Source: Verrucomicrobiales bacterium (GTDB lineage Bacteria > Verrucomicrobiota > Verrucomicrobiia > Verrucomicrobiales > DEV007). Taken from it: a DNA stretch of 64,000 nucleotides. Positions 41,403-50,392 of this stretch are shown in pieces. Within the stretch, counting starts at the first letter, position 1. The number at the start of each line of letters is the position of its first letter. The translations under genes and the position numbers were made by a program. Under the pieces are notes generated by a model. The model had not been told where the DNA came from. It did not search any database and saw nothing but the letters and a program-made list of their open reading frames with translations. Location: NCBI GenBank assembly GCA_002698785.1, contig PAAG01000031.1:1-64000 (forward strand), written 5' to 3'.

Positions 41403-43931
41403 TCACTCTTTCGCGCGACTATACCAATCCAGCATGCGGGATGCCAGCAAAAGAGCCATTGCTCCTCCGCGGCTATCTTTTCCGAGAATTGCCTCCCGGT
41501 CGTAGTAATCTTCGAGGGTTTTCTGCTTCCCTGTTCCCGTGCAGACATCGTGCAGGGTGAGGCCGTCCATACCGATACGGCTCTTGATGCCGCTCCAGCC
41601 CGTCGTCATACGGCTTGCCCATGGTTGAGTGGGCAAATATCCTTTCTCGATCGCATTCGAGATGGCGTAGGTGATCATGCACGTACTGGTAAATTCGGCG
41701 TAGCTGTCCGGGTGATCGATGACCTGGTGCCACATACCGTGCCGATCCTGATGGTTGGAAAGGGCCTCCAAATGAGCCGTGAGGGATTCAACGAGGTAGT
41801 CGTGCCCCGGTTCTTCTTCGGGAAACCAGCCGAGAGTCAGCGTCAGTCCGAAAGCAGGGAATCCATTCCCGCGTCCCCACGCGGCTTCGTCGAGCGGTGA
41901 GTGACGATACAGGCCGTCCTCGCGGAGGCACATGTTCTGCATGAACTTGAGATGGCGAATGCACTGCTCGTAATATTTTTTCTCACCGGAGATTTTTCCG
42001 GCGTAGGCGAGAATCGGGCAAACCATGAAGACCGAATCGCTCATTTCCTGGTGGATCGGCATGCACTCCAGCGGATCCCCATTCTCATCGAAAGCCATGT
42101 CTGCTACGGCAAGAATGCGATCTTTGGCCCAGTCCTCGTCGAAGCGAGTGTATAGAAGGGTGCCTGCGATAGCGCCGGGATTATTGGGTAGGGATGGTGA
42201 ATCTGTCAGGAACTTTTCTGCGAGTTCCTTGCCGTTGTTGGCGACCTGCTGATCGATCTTCACCATCAGGGCGAGCGCTTCGATGTAGCTCCCGGAGAAG
42301 TGGTTGCCGTAGTTCGCTGCGAGAGCCTCGAGGAGTTCTTCGGGGGAGCGCTCGATGCGGTTGAGCATTTCCGTGCGGGCAGATTCGACATCCTCACGCT
42401 TGTGGGAAAGAGGGGTGGAGTTGAGGCCGCCAGCTTCGTTTTCTTTTACCGTAAAGACATCCACCATCCCGACTTCCGCAGGTGGATTCTCCTGCAGTGC
42501 CTGGGACAGTGCGAGCCCCTCGGGAGTTTCTGGAACGAAAACCGCATCGGGTGCCATGATGCCAAGCCAGCGCCAGATGGCGTGCGCTGCTGAGTTCTCA
42601 CTGTAGGCTTTTCCCTCGGGCGGATACGTCGCTGAAGGGAGTGGCGTTGTCAGGCCCATCCAGTCATTTTCCGGATTGAGTTTTTCGGAAACTTCTTCGG
42701 GATTGAATTTGCCGAAGTGAACGATCCGATAGGAGTCGCCGCGTCCTGACATGGTTGCTCCGCCTGTCCATGCTACAATCGGTTTGTTATCAGCATCTCG
42801 GCCGATCGGGTAGGTATAAAACAGATCCGCAGACAAAGTGGCCGAGTCGTGCACGTCGTAGCCGACTTCTTCCAGTCTTTCGTTGGTTTTCCTGTCGATG
42901 AAAATGGAACTACCCTCTCCAAATCTCACCTTGTTAGGCTTTCCTCCCGGCGTAGCGAACCCGACGTTTCGCATTACGAGATGAGCGGGAGCGACTGTGC
43001 GTGTCTCGCCAGTGGAGATACCCTCACGGATACTCAACGGGATAGAATCCGATGAACAAAGAATCGTAGAGGAATCGATGCTGTGACGACCGCCGAGGAA
43101 AAGAACCTCGTAGACAATGTTTTCATGGAAGTAGCATTTGTCGTAGTAGGTCTCGGCCAGATTCACATCGGCAATTCCATTCTGATTCCCGTAGAACGTC
43201 CCCTCGGTAATCCAGCATTCGCAGGTATCATGGGCGCTGAAGCCTTCATCGAAGTTCTCGTATCCGGTGATGTTGAAGAACTGCAGACCGCGTGCATCGC
43301 CATGAATGTTGAAACCGTCGTTGAGGAAGTGACGGGCGTTGAGATTGAAAATCTTCACATTCCTGATTTCGCCGGATGTCTGCAGACCATTCACCCGGGT
43401 GACCCATTGGAGATTGGACGTATCGCCTTTCACCGTTAGCCATCCTTCTTTCTGGTCGATCAACTCCCAGCGAAACTCACCCGGTTCGAGGTCCTGGGCG
43501 TTTGGGAATTCCTTGTCAGGGTCTGCCTGGCGTCCCATTCCCTCGGCCGAACCATTTACAATCAGGAGATGCCGGTCGAGAGCCGTGCGCGGCAAACGAA
43601 TCCGGTGCAGATCGTTCTCCAGTTTTTCCCAGGCAAACTGATCGAGGGGTTCTGCTCCTGATAGGGTGACACCGTTTCCTTCAATAATGACTCCCGTAGG
43701 GCACCCGCGCAGGTCGAGAGTCTGGTAGTAAACTGCCTTCTTGGGCAGCAGCACAATGCGGTCGCCAGATTCAGCTGCCTTTACGGCACGGGTGCCGGTG
43801 GCGAACGGTTTTTCGATAGAACCGTCGTTGGCATCGTCGCCTGTCTCGATATTTACGAACAGGTCTTTTGCGGGCGACAGTGTCGCTACTGTCAGGAGAA
43901 GTGTGAAGAGAAGGAAACGGGGGATCATCAT
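41403..43931 (-). CDS. Fusion of parallel beta-helix domain and GH105-like glycoside hydrolase
   Basis: 842 residues with a signal peptide. The first 330 residues form a right-handed parallel beta-helix (YVN-type opening LFVNIETGDDANDGSIEKPF; VIIEGNGVTLSGAEPL; NLNARHFLNDGFNIHGDARG). A middle part of about 130 residues is not firmly recognised. The last 330 residues have an (alpha/alpha)6-barrel like GH105/GH88 unsaturated uronyl hydrolases (YRHSPLDEAAWGRGNGFPAF; DRHGMWHQVIDHPDSYAEFT). The combination suggests a two-step pectin- or uronan-degrading protein. It overlaps the phosphatase gene upstream by 4 bp. A beta-helix paralog begins at 63671. Confidence 0.75.
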   Translation of the reverse strand: MMIPRFLLFTLLLTVATLSPAKDLFVNIETGDDANDGSIEKPFATGTRAVKAAESGDRIVLLPKKAVYYQTLDLRGCPTGVIIEGNGVTLSGAEPLDQFAWEKLENDLHRIRLPRTALDRHLLIVNGSAEGMGRQADPDKEFPNAQDLEPGEFRWELIDQKEGWLTVKGDTSNLQWVTRVNGLQTSGEIRNVKIFNLNARHFLNDGFNIHGDARGLQFFNITGYENFDEGFSAHDTCECWITEGTFYGNQNGIADVNLAETYYDKCYFHENIVYEVLFLGGRHSIDSSTILCSSDSIPLSIREGISTGETRTVAPAHLVMRNVGFATPGGKPNKVRFGEGSSIFIDRKTNERLEEVGYDVHDSATLSADLFYTYPIGRDADNKPIVAWTGGATMSGRGDSYRIVHFGKFNPEEVSEKLNPENDWMGLTTPLPSATYPPEGKAYSENSAAHAIWRWLGIMAPDAVFVPETPEGLALSQALQENPPAEVGMVDVFTVKENEAGGLNSTPLSHKREDVESARTEMLNRIERSPEELLEALAANYGNHFSGSYIEALALMVKIDQQVANNGKELAEKFLTDSPSLPNNPGAIAGTLLYTRFDEDWAKDRILAVADMAFDENGDPLECMPIHQEMSDSVFMVCPILAYAGKISGEKKYYEQCIRHLKFMQNMCLREDGLYRHSPLDEAAWGRGNGFPAFGLTLTLGWFPEEEPGHDYLVESLTAHLEALSNHQDRHGMWHQVIDHPDSYAEFTSTCMITYAISNAIEKGYLPTQPWASRMTTGWSGIKSRIGMDGLTLHDVCTGTGKQKTLEDYYDREAILGKDSRGGAMALLLASRMLDWYSRAKE

Positions 43932-44701
43932 GTATCATTGAGGATGCGGACGACTTCGTCCTTCAGATGTCGGTTCGTCGCGAGCGCTTCGCCTCCTTCG
44001 ATGTTACCGTCATTTCCTTTCCAGTCACCAAAGTATCCACCGGCTTCGCGGAAGATGGGAGGAAAAGGACCGCAGTCCCAGACAGCCATCACCGGGTCGA
44101 GCATGACCTCGGCGCGGCCCGTCGCGACGAGCAGGTAACCGTAAGCATCGCACCAACCCGCGTTGTAGTAGACGGCCTGTTGCAGGCGCTGCCACGCTTC
44201 GCCTTTTCCATTCTTGGCAAAGTAAGCGGTGTCAATGTGAGCACAGACGGCTCGGTCGAGAGATGTCTCGTCGGAAACTGAACACGGCTTTCCATTCCAG
44301 TGAGCACCCAGTCCGGTGGCACCGGAAACAATCTCATCCAGGGCGGGGAAGTAGGCACAGCCGACTTCGACTTTACCGTCGATTTCGAGGGCGAGAAGAA
44401 CGGCATACAAAGGCACACCGTGAACGAAAGACTTCGTCCCGTCGATTGGATCGATGATCCAACGATACTTCGATTCGGATTCGTCGCTTTCTCCGAATTC
44501 CTCTCCTACAATCTGATGATCGGGGTAGGCGGCCGTGATTCGTTCGCGGATGAGTTTCTCCGCATTTCGATCGGCGATCGTTACGGGAGTGTCGTCACCT
44601 TTGAACTCGGGCTGTGCCGCGTCGGTCAGGAAATATTCGAGTGTCAGGGCGCCAGCCTCGCGGGCGGTCGCCTCGGCGAATGAGAGGAATTCGGAAAGCA
44701 T
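43928..44701 (-). CDS. Inositol-monophosphatase-family phosphatase (histidinol-phosphatase-like)
   Basis: 257 residues, cytosolic. Metal-binding motifs of the IMPase superfamily are complete: GEEFGE (E67, E68), WIIDPIDGTKSFVHGVP (D84, D87) and a late VWDCGPFPPIFREAGG. The GTKSFVHG and WDCGPFPPI variants resemble HisN-type histidinol-phosphatases more than classical inositol monophosphatases. No his genes are nearby, and the operon context (ThuA-like, beta-helix/GH105, isomerase) suggests a sugar- or cyclitol-phosphate substrate instead. Substrate unresolved. Confidence 0.85.
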   Translation of the reverse strand: MLSEFLSFAEATAREAGALTLEYFLTDAAQPEFKGDDTPVTIADRNAEKLIRERITAAYPDHQIVGEEFGESDESESKYRWIIDPIDGTKSFVHGVPLYAVLLALEIDGKVEVGCAYFPALDEIVSGATGLGAHWNGKPCSVSDETSLDRAVCAHIDTAYFAKNGKGEAWQRLQQAVYYNAGWCDAYGYLLVATGRAEVMLDPVMAVWDCGPFPPIFREAGGYFGDWKGNDGNIEGGEALATNRHLKDEVVRILNDT

Positions 44702-44707
44702 AATGAA

Positions 44708-45703
44708 TTAGTTCGACGCAGTTTCAGGTGGGGCGTCGGGTGCAGGAACGATCTTCACTTCCACTTCGGAAGAAGGCGTGGTGTCAGCTTCGAGATCGCC
44801 CAGGGAAAACTGGATTCCATCGAGCATGTGCTGCAGCACCTTCTCGTTGGCGAAGGTCATGTCATTGTGACCGAGGTTGGTGAAAAAGAGGCGGCCCTCG
44901 CCCACTTTCTTACACCAGGAAACGGGAACATCGACCTTGGCGGGATCTTCGACTTTGTCTTTCCAGCGCTCGTTATTGAGAGGCTCTATGTTCTTTGGCT
45001 TCGACATGTCGAGGCTCATCAAAACGCGGAGGCGTTCGCGACCTTCAAAGCTTTCTGCTTCGTACCAATAGATTTCGTCCTTATGCCACTGGCCGTTTCC
45101 GCCGAAGGCAGCGTTGAGTGTGTGGTCAGGATCTTCGAGATTGAATGCCCAGGTGCCGCCTGCCGTCCAGGGGTGACCTGCGAAGATGCCACCGATGAGG
45201 GCGATGCCTTCTGGCCACTCGGCAAAGTTGTCGGCGGCAGCATGGATTCCCATGATTCCCTTTCCACCTTTGATGAAATCAAGGATGGCGTCCTGATGGT
45301 CTTTGTTCGGGACGAGGCGAGTCGTATTGTTGAAAATGATGCCGTCGTACTGGGCCAGGTTTTCTTTGGTGAAAACACTATAGTCGTCTGCAAGGTCGAC
45401 AGTGAAAGCACCCGTCTTATCAGCAATCTGCTGCAGGGCGTAGTTGCCAAAAGGGATCGAGGTGTGGATAAAACCTTCGCATCTATAGAAGACGAGAACT
45501 TTGCGGGGAGACATCGGCACGGCTGTTGCCGAAGGGATGGCCTCATCGATCGCCTTTTTGTGCTCATCGGTGGGAGTATCGCCGAAGCGGGCCGCGGCTT
45601 TTTCTTCCCAGGTTTTGGGTTCTTCTTTTTTCTTGTCCTGCGCAACGAGCACACAGACCGAGGTCAGCAGCGCGCAGGTGATTGTTAGAGGGAGTTTTCT
45701 CAT
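44708..45703 (-). CDS. Secreted ThuA-like (trehalose utilisation) domain protein
   Basis: 331 residues from the ATG with AAGGAT upstream and a signal peptide (KLPLTITCALLTSVCVLVA); the longer frame to 45937 overlaps the VWA gene. The ThuA-like glutamine-amidotransferase-like domain is clear: VLVFYRCEGFIHTSIPFG, YDGIIFNNTTR, GKGIMGIHAAADNF, GGIFAGHPW, then VPVSWCKKVGEGRLFFTNLG with GHND. Bacterial ThuA-like proteins are linked to 3-keto-glycoside or disaccharide metabolism, but the reaction is not settled. A Pro/acidic tail follows. Confidence 0.85.
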   Translation of the reverse strand: MRKLPLTITCALLTSVCVLVAQDKKKEEPKTWEEKAAARFGDTPTDEHKKAIDEAIPSATAVPMSPRKVLVFYRCEGFIHTSIPFGNYALQQIADKTGAFTVDLADDYSVFTKENLAQYDGIIFNNTTRLVPNKDHQDAILDFIKGGKGIMGIHAAADNFAEWPEGIALIGGIFAGHPWTAGGTWAFNLEDPDHTLNAAFGGNGQWHKDEIYWYEAESFEGRERLRVLMSLDMSKPKNIEPLNNERWKDKVEDPAKVDVPVSWCKKVGEGRLFFTNLGHNDMTFANEKVLQHMLDGIQFSLGDLEADTTPSSEVEVKIVPAPDAPPETASN

Positions 45704-45764
45704 GGTATCCTTTTTCCTGATGGAAGCGTGCATACTAGCTGGTTTGGCGAATTCGCAAAAGCAG

Positions 45765-48458
45765 TTATCGGCGTTTTTTTGCGCGAGCGAAGCGGGACTT
45801 TCGCGAAGGTTTCTCGGCGGGCGAGGGCTCGGGATCTGCCTTTTTCGTCGGTTCCGGGGCGGGCTCGTCTGGCTTTGGTTCTTTCTTCGCTTTTTCTTTT
45901 GCCGGCTTCTCCTTTGCTCTCCTCTCGGTGATCGCACTTGGCAGGGGCATACGCCAACCAGCTCGGGTGACGAATGCCTCCAGTAAAAAGAGTATCAGGG
46001 CCGCGGATGCCAGCCAGGCGCGGATGGATTCGAACTCGGGACTGGGCGGTTTTCTCCATGCGGTGGTGAGATCGACGATTTCTTCGCCACCACTGGTGGT
46101 CGCTGTCTCCCGCAATTCGGAAATGCGGACGGGGTCGAATTGCCATTCCACGTCCGATCCGATTGAGACGGGACCAAATGGCAGCGCCGCCCCTCCTATC
46201 TGCACGGCTCCCCGCACGGGTTCCGTCGCTTTCAGCGAGGTAAAAGTGGAGTAGTGCCCGGGGGCGAGCCTTTCCCAGACCAGTTCCTCGGTGGCTCCCG
46301 TCTGGTAGCCGCGCTGGAGGAGGATTCTCGGAGGTTCGCGGGAAAATTTCTCTGCCCATTCGTCAGAGTCGTAAATCAGATTAATGGAAAGGCGACTTCC
46401 TTCAGTGCGGTGACGGATGCCGACTCCGGGCGGGACTGCGTCACCCATCAGCCATCGTGTGAGGGTCTGGACAAAGTCACCGACTTTCTCCCAGTTTCGG
46501 GTTTGCTCGGAAAAGTCTCCACCGAGCGGGAACGAAACAGCAGCAGTTTTCCCAATGCCACGACGTCCGAAGGCCACGAGCGGTGCGGCGTATGTATCAG
46601 AACTCACGAGTGCAGTCTCATCTCCTTCACGCAGGTAGCTGAGGTTGTAGCCGCCGACAGCTTCCAGCCAGCCGAGGTCTCTGCGTGCGATTTCATACCA
46701 GCGACCGGTGGGCTGGGTGCCGGTGGCATCGTCAATAAAAGAGGAGCGAGCAACGGTCACGGTTTCCTGCGCAAAGATGTTAGGGAGCTCGCCTGCTTGC
46801 TGGGTAAAGAACATCCGGCCTTCACCGCGCTTCGCGATGTCTTCCAGGAATGCGGCATCGGTGTCTGCATTCGTTCCGAGGCCGATCACGCTGATGGTAG
46901 CCTCCGCCGCGCGCATTTCTTTGATGAGAGCCTGGTATTCTCCTGGTTCTTCGGAGTCGTTCGCGTCGGTGAAAAGAATGATGTGGCGCTGACCGAGGTT
47001 CGACTTTTTCAGCTCCTCCCACGCGGCTTTCAAACCGGTGTAGACGAAAATCCCGCCGCCCATCGATTCGACGCGTCGGACTCTCTCGATGACCTGGCCC
47101 CGGCTTTTCCCGACGTTGGTGAGGCCGGTAATTTTGTGGGCCTGACTGTCCACCGCAAAAATCGTCACGGCATCGGGGTCGCCGAGCAGCTCTACCGCAC
47201 GAGCGGCGCCTTCATTCGCGAGCTGCATTTTGGAGTGGCCGCTTGCCGTGGTCATGGCCATCGAACCGGATCGGTCCATCACGATCGCCATGGCGACAGC
47301 GAGCTTTCGGTGTTCCGTTTTCAACTCCATCGATACTGGCAGTAGGGGATCTACCGCCGATTCGTAGTAGCCGCCAGAGCCGAAGCTGCGCTGGCCACCA
47401 GCCATCAGCATGCCGCCGCCCTGTGCCGTAACGAAAAACTCGAGGCTTTCCAGGAAGTTGTTCGGAATTTCGTAGGCGGGAACATTATTGAGAATGACGG
47501 CCTTCGCACCCGTGAGGCGACCGGGATTGAGGTTCACCGTATCTGTGACCACGTCGACCTGGAATCCTTGTGCTTGTAGAATGGGAACAAGTGGGTCGTC
47601 TGTGTAGGCCGTTAGTAGAAGGACTCGAGGACCGGAGACCACTTCGATCCAGCGATCGAAATCATTATTTCCCGGAAAGGCATCAGTCTCGGGATTGATG
47701 CGCGCGGTATATTGATAGGCCGCCGGGCTGACGACACGATCGGTAAAACGGAACCGGCCTTGACCTCCTGTGACTTTCACGGTGCGAGTCAGTAGCTCCT
47801 GGCCATTACGAATCACCGTTAGGGGAACATCACCATCAGGTTTTCCGGTGATGGAGATATCCACTACGTAGGGTTCACCGGATTGCACTCGCTCCGGCAG
47901 GCTCAATCGAGATACTTGGTAATCGTTGGCTTCTTCCGCACGGAGAAGGCGGTAGTCGAGAGGAACGCCCTGTTGCAGGAGTTTCTCGGGGAGTCCAGAG
48001 AGAGGTTCGGTGCTGTATCCATCAGAGAACAGGAGAATGCGGTGATGCCGATCTGGCTCCATCCGGGCGAGGGTATTGCGAATGGCGAGGTTGGTGCGTG
48101 TTTCCTCCCGATTGCCGGGATAGATCGCGGTTTCGCTGTTGGCCGTGGGCACGACTTCAGCCGCATAGTCGACGAAATGAAGGCGGTCCTTCTGACCGGG
48201 CTTCGATTTCTCCAGTAGGTTCCGCCATTCGCCTACATTCGGGGCGACGAGATCTTCCGCAGAGGAAGACCGGTCAACAAGCACCCAGAGGTCGATGCCG
48301 CCTTTTTTCAGTTGGATCAACGGATCGCAGAGCAAGAGAACAATCAAGAGGAGCCAGAGAACCCGAAGGGGTTTCCACAAGGCGAGGCGTCGGGCAAACC
48401 ATCCCACGATCAACAAGAGGGGAATCAGCAGAAGGAATTGCGGGGAACCGAGAATCAT
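45765..48458 (-). CDS. Large membrane protein with von Willebrand A domain
   Basis: 897 residues. Two N-terminal membrane helices (about 7-22 and 33-47) precede a first VWA-like region (DLWVLVDRSSSAEDL), an Ig-like part, a class-I-amidotransferase-like region (VLLLTAYTDDPLVPILQAQG) and a second VWA domain with an intact MIDAS start (AIVMDRSGSMAMTT) and ILFTDANDS. One more membrane helix follows near residue 820, and the tail is Lys/Pro/Glu-rich. The plan matches the GATase1/VWA proteins encoded near BatA-like genes in this phylum. It could be a metal-dependent adhesion or assembly factor. First gene of the minus-strand operon. Confidence 0.8.
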   Translation of the reverse strand: MILGSPQFLLLIPLLLIVGWFARRLALWKPLRVLWLLLIVLLLCDPLIQLKKGGIDLWVLVDRSSSAEDLVAPNVGEWRNLLEKSKPGQKDRLHFVDYAAEVVPTANSETAIYPGNREETRTNLAIRNTLARMEPDRHHRILLFSDGYSTEPLSGLPEKLLQQGVPLDYRLLRAEEANDYQVSRLSLPERVQSGEPYVVDISITGKPDGDVPLTVIRNGQELLTRTVKVTGGQGRFRFTDRVVSPAAYQYTARINPETDAFPGNNDFDRWIEVVSGPRVLLLTAYTDDPLVPILQAQGFQVDVVTDTVNLNPGRLTGAKAVILNNVPAYEIPNNFLESLEFFVTAQGGGMLMAGGQRSFGSGGYYESAVDPLLPVSMELKTEHRKLAVAMAIVMDRSGSMAMTTASGHSKMQLANEGAARAVELLGDPDAVTIFAVDSQAHKITGLTNVGKSRGQVIERVRRVESMGGGIFVYTGLKAAWEELKKSNLGQRHIILFTDANDSEEPGEYQALIKEMRAAEATISVIGLGTNADTDAAFLEDIAKRGEGRMFFTQQAGELPNIFAQETVTVARSSFIDDATGTQPTGRWYEIARRDLGWLEAVGGYNLSYLREGDETALVSSDTYAAPLVAFGRRGIGKTAAVSFPLGGDFSEQTRNWEKVGDFVQTLTRWLMGDAVPPGVGIRHRTEGSRLSINLIYDSDEWAEKFSREPPRILLQRGYQTGATEELVWERLAPGHYSTFTSLKATEPVRGAVQIGGAALPFGPVSIGSDVEWQFDPVRISELRETATTSGGEEIVDLTTAWRKPPSPEFESIRAWLASAALILFLLEAFVTRAGWRMPLPSAITERRAKEKPAKEKAKKEPKPDEPAPEPTKKADPEPSPAEKPSRKSRFARAKKRR

Positions 48459-48573
48459 GCGCGGATGCTGGGGTAGTGTAGGAGAAACGGGTCAGGAAGA
48501 AAGCCATTTCATTTTGCAAAAAAGCGGTTGTAACAATGAGAAATATAGTAAAAACTAGACTCAGGAGGGGAAC

Positions 48574-48969
48574 ATGACTAGATTTCGCAATTTGTTTGTT
48601 ATAACAATTGGGAGTGCGTTGCTGCATTCAGCAGAAGCGCAGATTACTGATTCTGAGGACTCGGCCACTATGTTGGCCTATCAATGCTCGATCAGCTCTG
48701 GTTACTCTGTAGATGGCTACATGCCTTACGCAAGGGGACTCGCGAGAACGATTGCTCAGGTTTCGCCTGCCGGTCAGGAAGATGTGTTTGGATTCCTGCC
48801 TTCATTGGGTGGAGTTTCTGGATCCGCATCCGATTCCGTTGGTTCGACAGCGACGCCGGAGACATCTGCAGCAATCGGGGAAAGCAGTGATCCGACCGCT
48901 GCATCGGGCAGCAGCTCGGGAAGTGGTTGGCTGGCAGCGTTCTTCGACTGGGTCGCTTCGTTGCTCTAA
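48574..48969 (+). CDS. Small secreted protein, paralog A of an unrecognised family
   Basis: 131 residues with a strong ribosome-binding site (AGGAGGGG, 48563-48570) and a signal peptide ending near LHSAEAQ. The conserved part is AYQCSISSGYSVDGYMPYAR with GLARTIAQVSP; it is followed by a Ser/Gly/Thr-rich linker and a hydrophobic aromatic tail (SGWLAAFFDWVASLL). The neighbouring gene encodes a clear paralog. I do not recognise the family. A single cysteine remains in the mature part. Upstream sequence is AT-rich. Confidence 0.7.
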   Translation: MTRFRNLFVITIGSALLHSAEAQITDSEDSATMLAYQCSISSGYSVDGYMPYARGLARTIAQVSPAGQEDVFGFLPSLGGVSGSASDSVGSTATPETSAAIGESSDPTAASGSSSGSGWLAAFFDWVASLL

Positions 48970-49049
48970 GAAGGTGCCGAGGCGCGTTTTCCCCGACTCC
49001 GAGGGATAAATCGGGGGTATTGGGGGCATCCAGGGAGTTGCAAAATAGT

Positions 49050-49077
49050 TTGACAATTACGATAAAAATATTATTTA
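49050..49077 (+). promoter_or_regulatory. Putative promoter before paralog B
   Basis: TTGACA at 49050-49055 is followed 16 bp later by TATTTA (49072-49077) in a very AT-rich stretch, 25 bp before the start codon of the next gene. The -10 match is weak. Confidence 0.35.
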
Positions 49078-49102
49078 TTGTAATTGAAACACGAAAACAG
49101 AT

Positions 49103-49462
49103 ATGGTCTCCATTGGTAAAATCCACTTGGCGTCCCTCTTGACCGCACTTTTCCTCTTTACCGGAATTGCTCGCGGACAGGAAGTTACTAGCGCCGCCTC
49201 TTTTATTGCCATGCAATGCTCGGTGAGTTCGGGATATCCCGCAGACGGTTATCTGAGCTATGCCGAAGGTCTCGTGCAGACAATTACCGCTCTGTCGCCT
49301 GAAGCTCAGGCTCGTGTTCTCGGCTACGACCTTTCCACCCATGATGCCGTCAACAAAAACGGCAAGACGAACTCCAGCGGTGGAAACGGCAGTAACACAA
49401 CTATCGACCCTGAAGACGAGCCGACTCTTCTCGACAGGCTCATGGATATTGTAGGGCTCTAA
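49103..49462 (+). CDS. Small secreted protein, paralog B of an unrecognised family
   Basis: 119 residues with a signal peptide (LASLLTALFLFTGIARG). It aligns with the product of 48574-48969 through AMQCSVSSGYPADGYLSYAE with GLVQTITALSP, giving the shared pattern QCSxSSGYxxDGYxxYAxGL and TIxxxSPxxQxxVxG. Then comes an Asn/Gly/Ser-rich linker and a short hydrophobic tail (LLDRLMDIVGL). Not recognised. No strong ribosome-binding site is seen. A hairpin (ACGGGA-AACAAA-TCCCGT, 49492-49509) lies 30 bp after the stop. Confidence 0.7.
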   Translation: MVSIGKIHLASLLTALFLFTGIARGQEVTSAASFIAMQCSVSSGYPADGYLSYAEGLVQTITALSPEAQARVLGYDLSTHDAVNKNGKTNSSGGNGSNTTIDPEDEPTLLDRLMDIVGL

Positions 49463-49543
49463 GTCCGACAGGCTGAAGCAATAGGCCGAATACGGGAAAC
49501 AAATCCCGTTGCCAGAGTGCGCATACCGTTTCATCATGGGCGC

Positions 49544-50320
49544 ATGTCTACATTGACCGATAAGACCGCCATCGTCACCGGAGGAGGATCCGGGATTGGA
49601 AGAGCCATTTCTGAAACATTTGCCGCAGCGGGAGCAAATGTCGCTATTTTCGATCTCGACGAAGCCGCCGCAGGAGACACCATTGCCGCGATCGCCGAAG
49701 CGGGTGGAAATGCCATTTTCTGCAGCTGCGATGTATCTGATTCCTCTTCGATTCAAACTGCGGTAGACAAAACGGTGCAGGCCTTTTCGAAGGTAGATAT
49801 TCTCGTAAACAACGCCGGTATTGCGAATATCGGAACGGCGACGACGACTTCGGAAGAAGACTTCGACCGGGTCATGAAAGTGAACGTGAAAGGTGTCTAT
49901 CAGTGCCTCAATACGATTCTCCCGAAAATGGTGGAAGCAGGTGGAGGGGTTGTTCTCAACATGTCGAGCATCGCAGCGATCTCTGCGCTGAAAGATCGCT
50001 TTGCCTACTCGGCAAGCAAAGGCGCGGTCCACACGATGACTCTCTCCGTGGCGGCCGACTATCTCGATGACAACATTCGTTGTAATGCGATTTGTCCTGC
50101 CCGTGTGCATACCCCGTTCGTTGATGGATACCTCGCGAAGAACTATCCCGACAACAAAGAGGAGATGTTTGAAAAGCTTTCCAAAGTCCAGCCTATCGGC
50201 CGTATGTGTAAGCCCGAAGAGGTCGCGAAGCTCGCCCTGTATCTGTGTAGCGATGATTCTTCCTACATCACCGGCCAGGCCTTCAATATCGATGGTGGGT
50301 ATATGAACCTGCGAGTGTAG
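49544..50320 (+). CDS. Short-chain dehydrogenase/reductase
   Basis: 258 residues from MSTLTDKTAIVTGGGSGIGR; an ATG 27 bp upstream adds nothing conserved. Classical SDR features are complete: TGGGSGIG for the cofactor, VDILVNNAGIA, the catalytic serine in NMSSIAA and YSASKG (Tyr and Lys), then the ICPARVHTPF region and a C-terminal ITGQAFNIDGGY. An acidic residue after the second strand (FDLDEA) suggests NAD(H). The substrate is not evident; sugars, hydroxy acids and steroids are all possible. Confidence 0.9.
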   Translation: MSTLTDKTAIVTGGGSGIGRAISETFAAAGANVAIFDLDEAAAGDTIAAIAEAGGNAIFCSCDVSDSSSIQTAVDKTVQAFSKVDILVNNAGIANIGTATTTSEEDFDRVMKVNVKGVYQCLNTILPKMVEAGGGVVLNMSSIAAISALKDRFAYSASKGAVHTMTLSVAADYLDDNIRCNAICPARVHTPFVDGYLAKNYPDNKEEMFEKLSKVQPIGRMCKPEEVAKLALYLCSDDSSYITGQAFNIDGGYMNLRV

Positions 50321-50392
50321 ACCTAACTCGCTTCCGGCCTCGGTAAACCATCCTGACAAATTACTTATCTGCGGAACAATCCCTATGTTGGA

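Noticed and set aside
49492-49509. Intrinsic terminator after the paralog B gene
   Set aside because: ACGGGA-AACAAA-TCCCGT forms a 6-bp stem but is followed by TTGCC rather than a T-tract.
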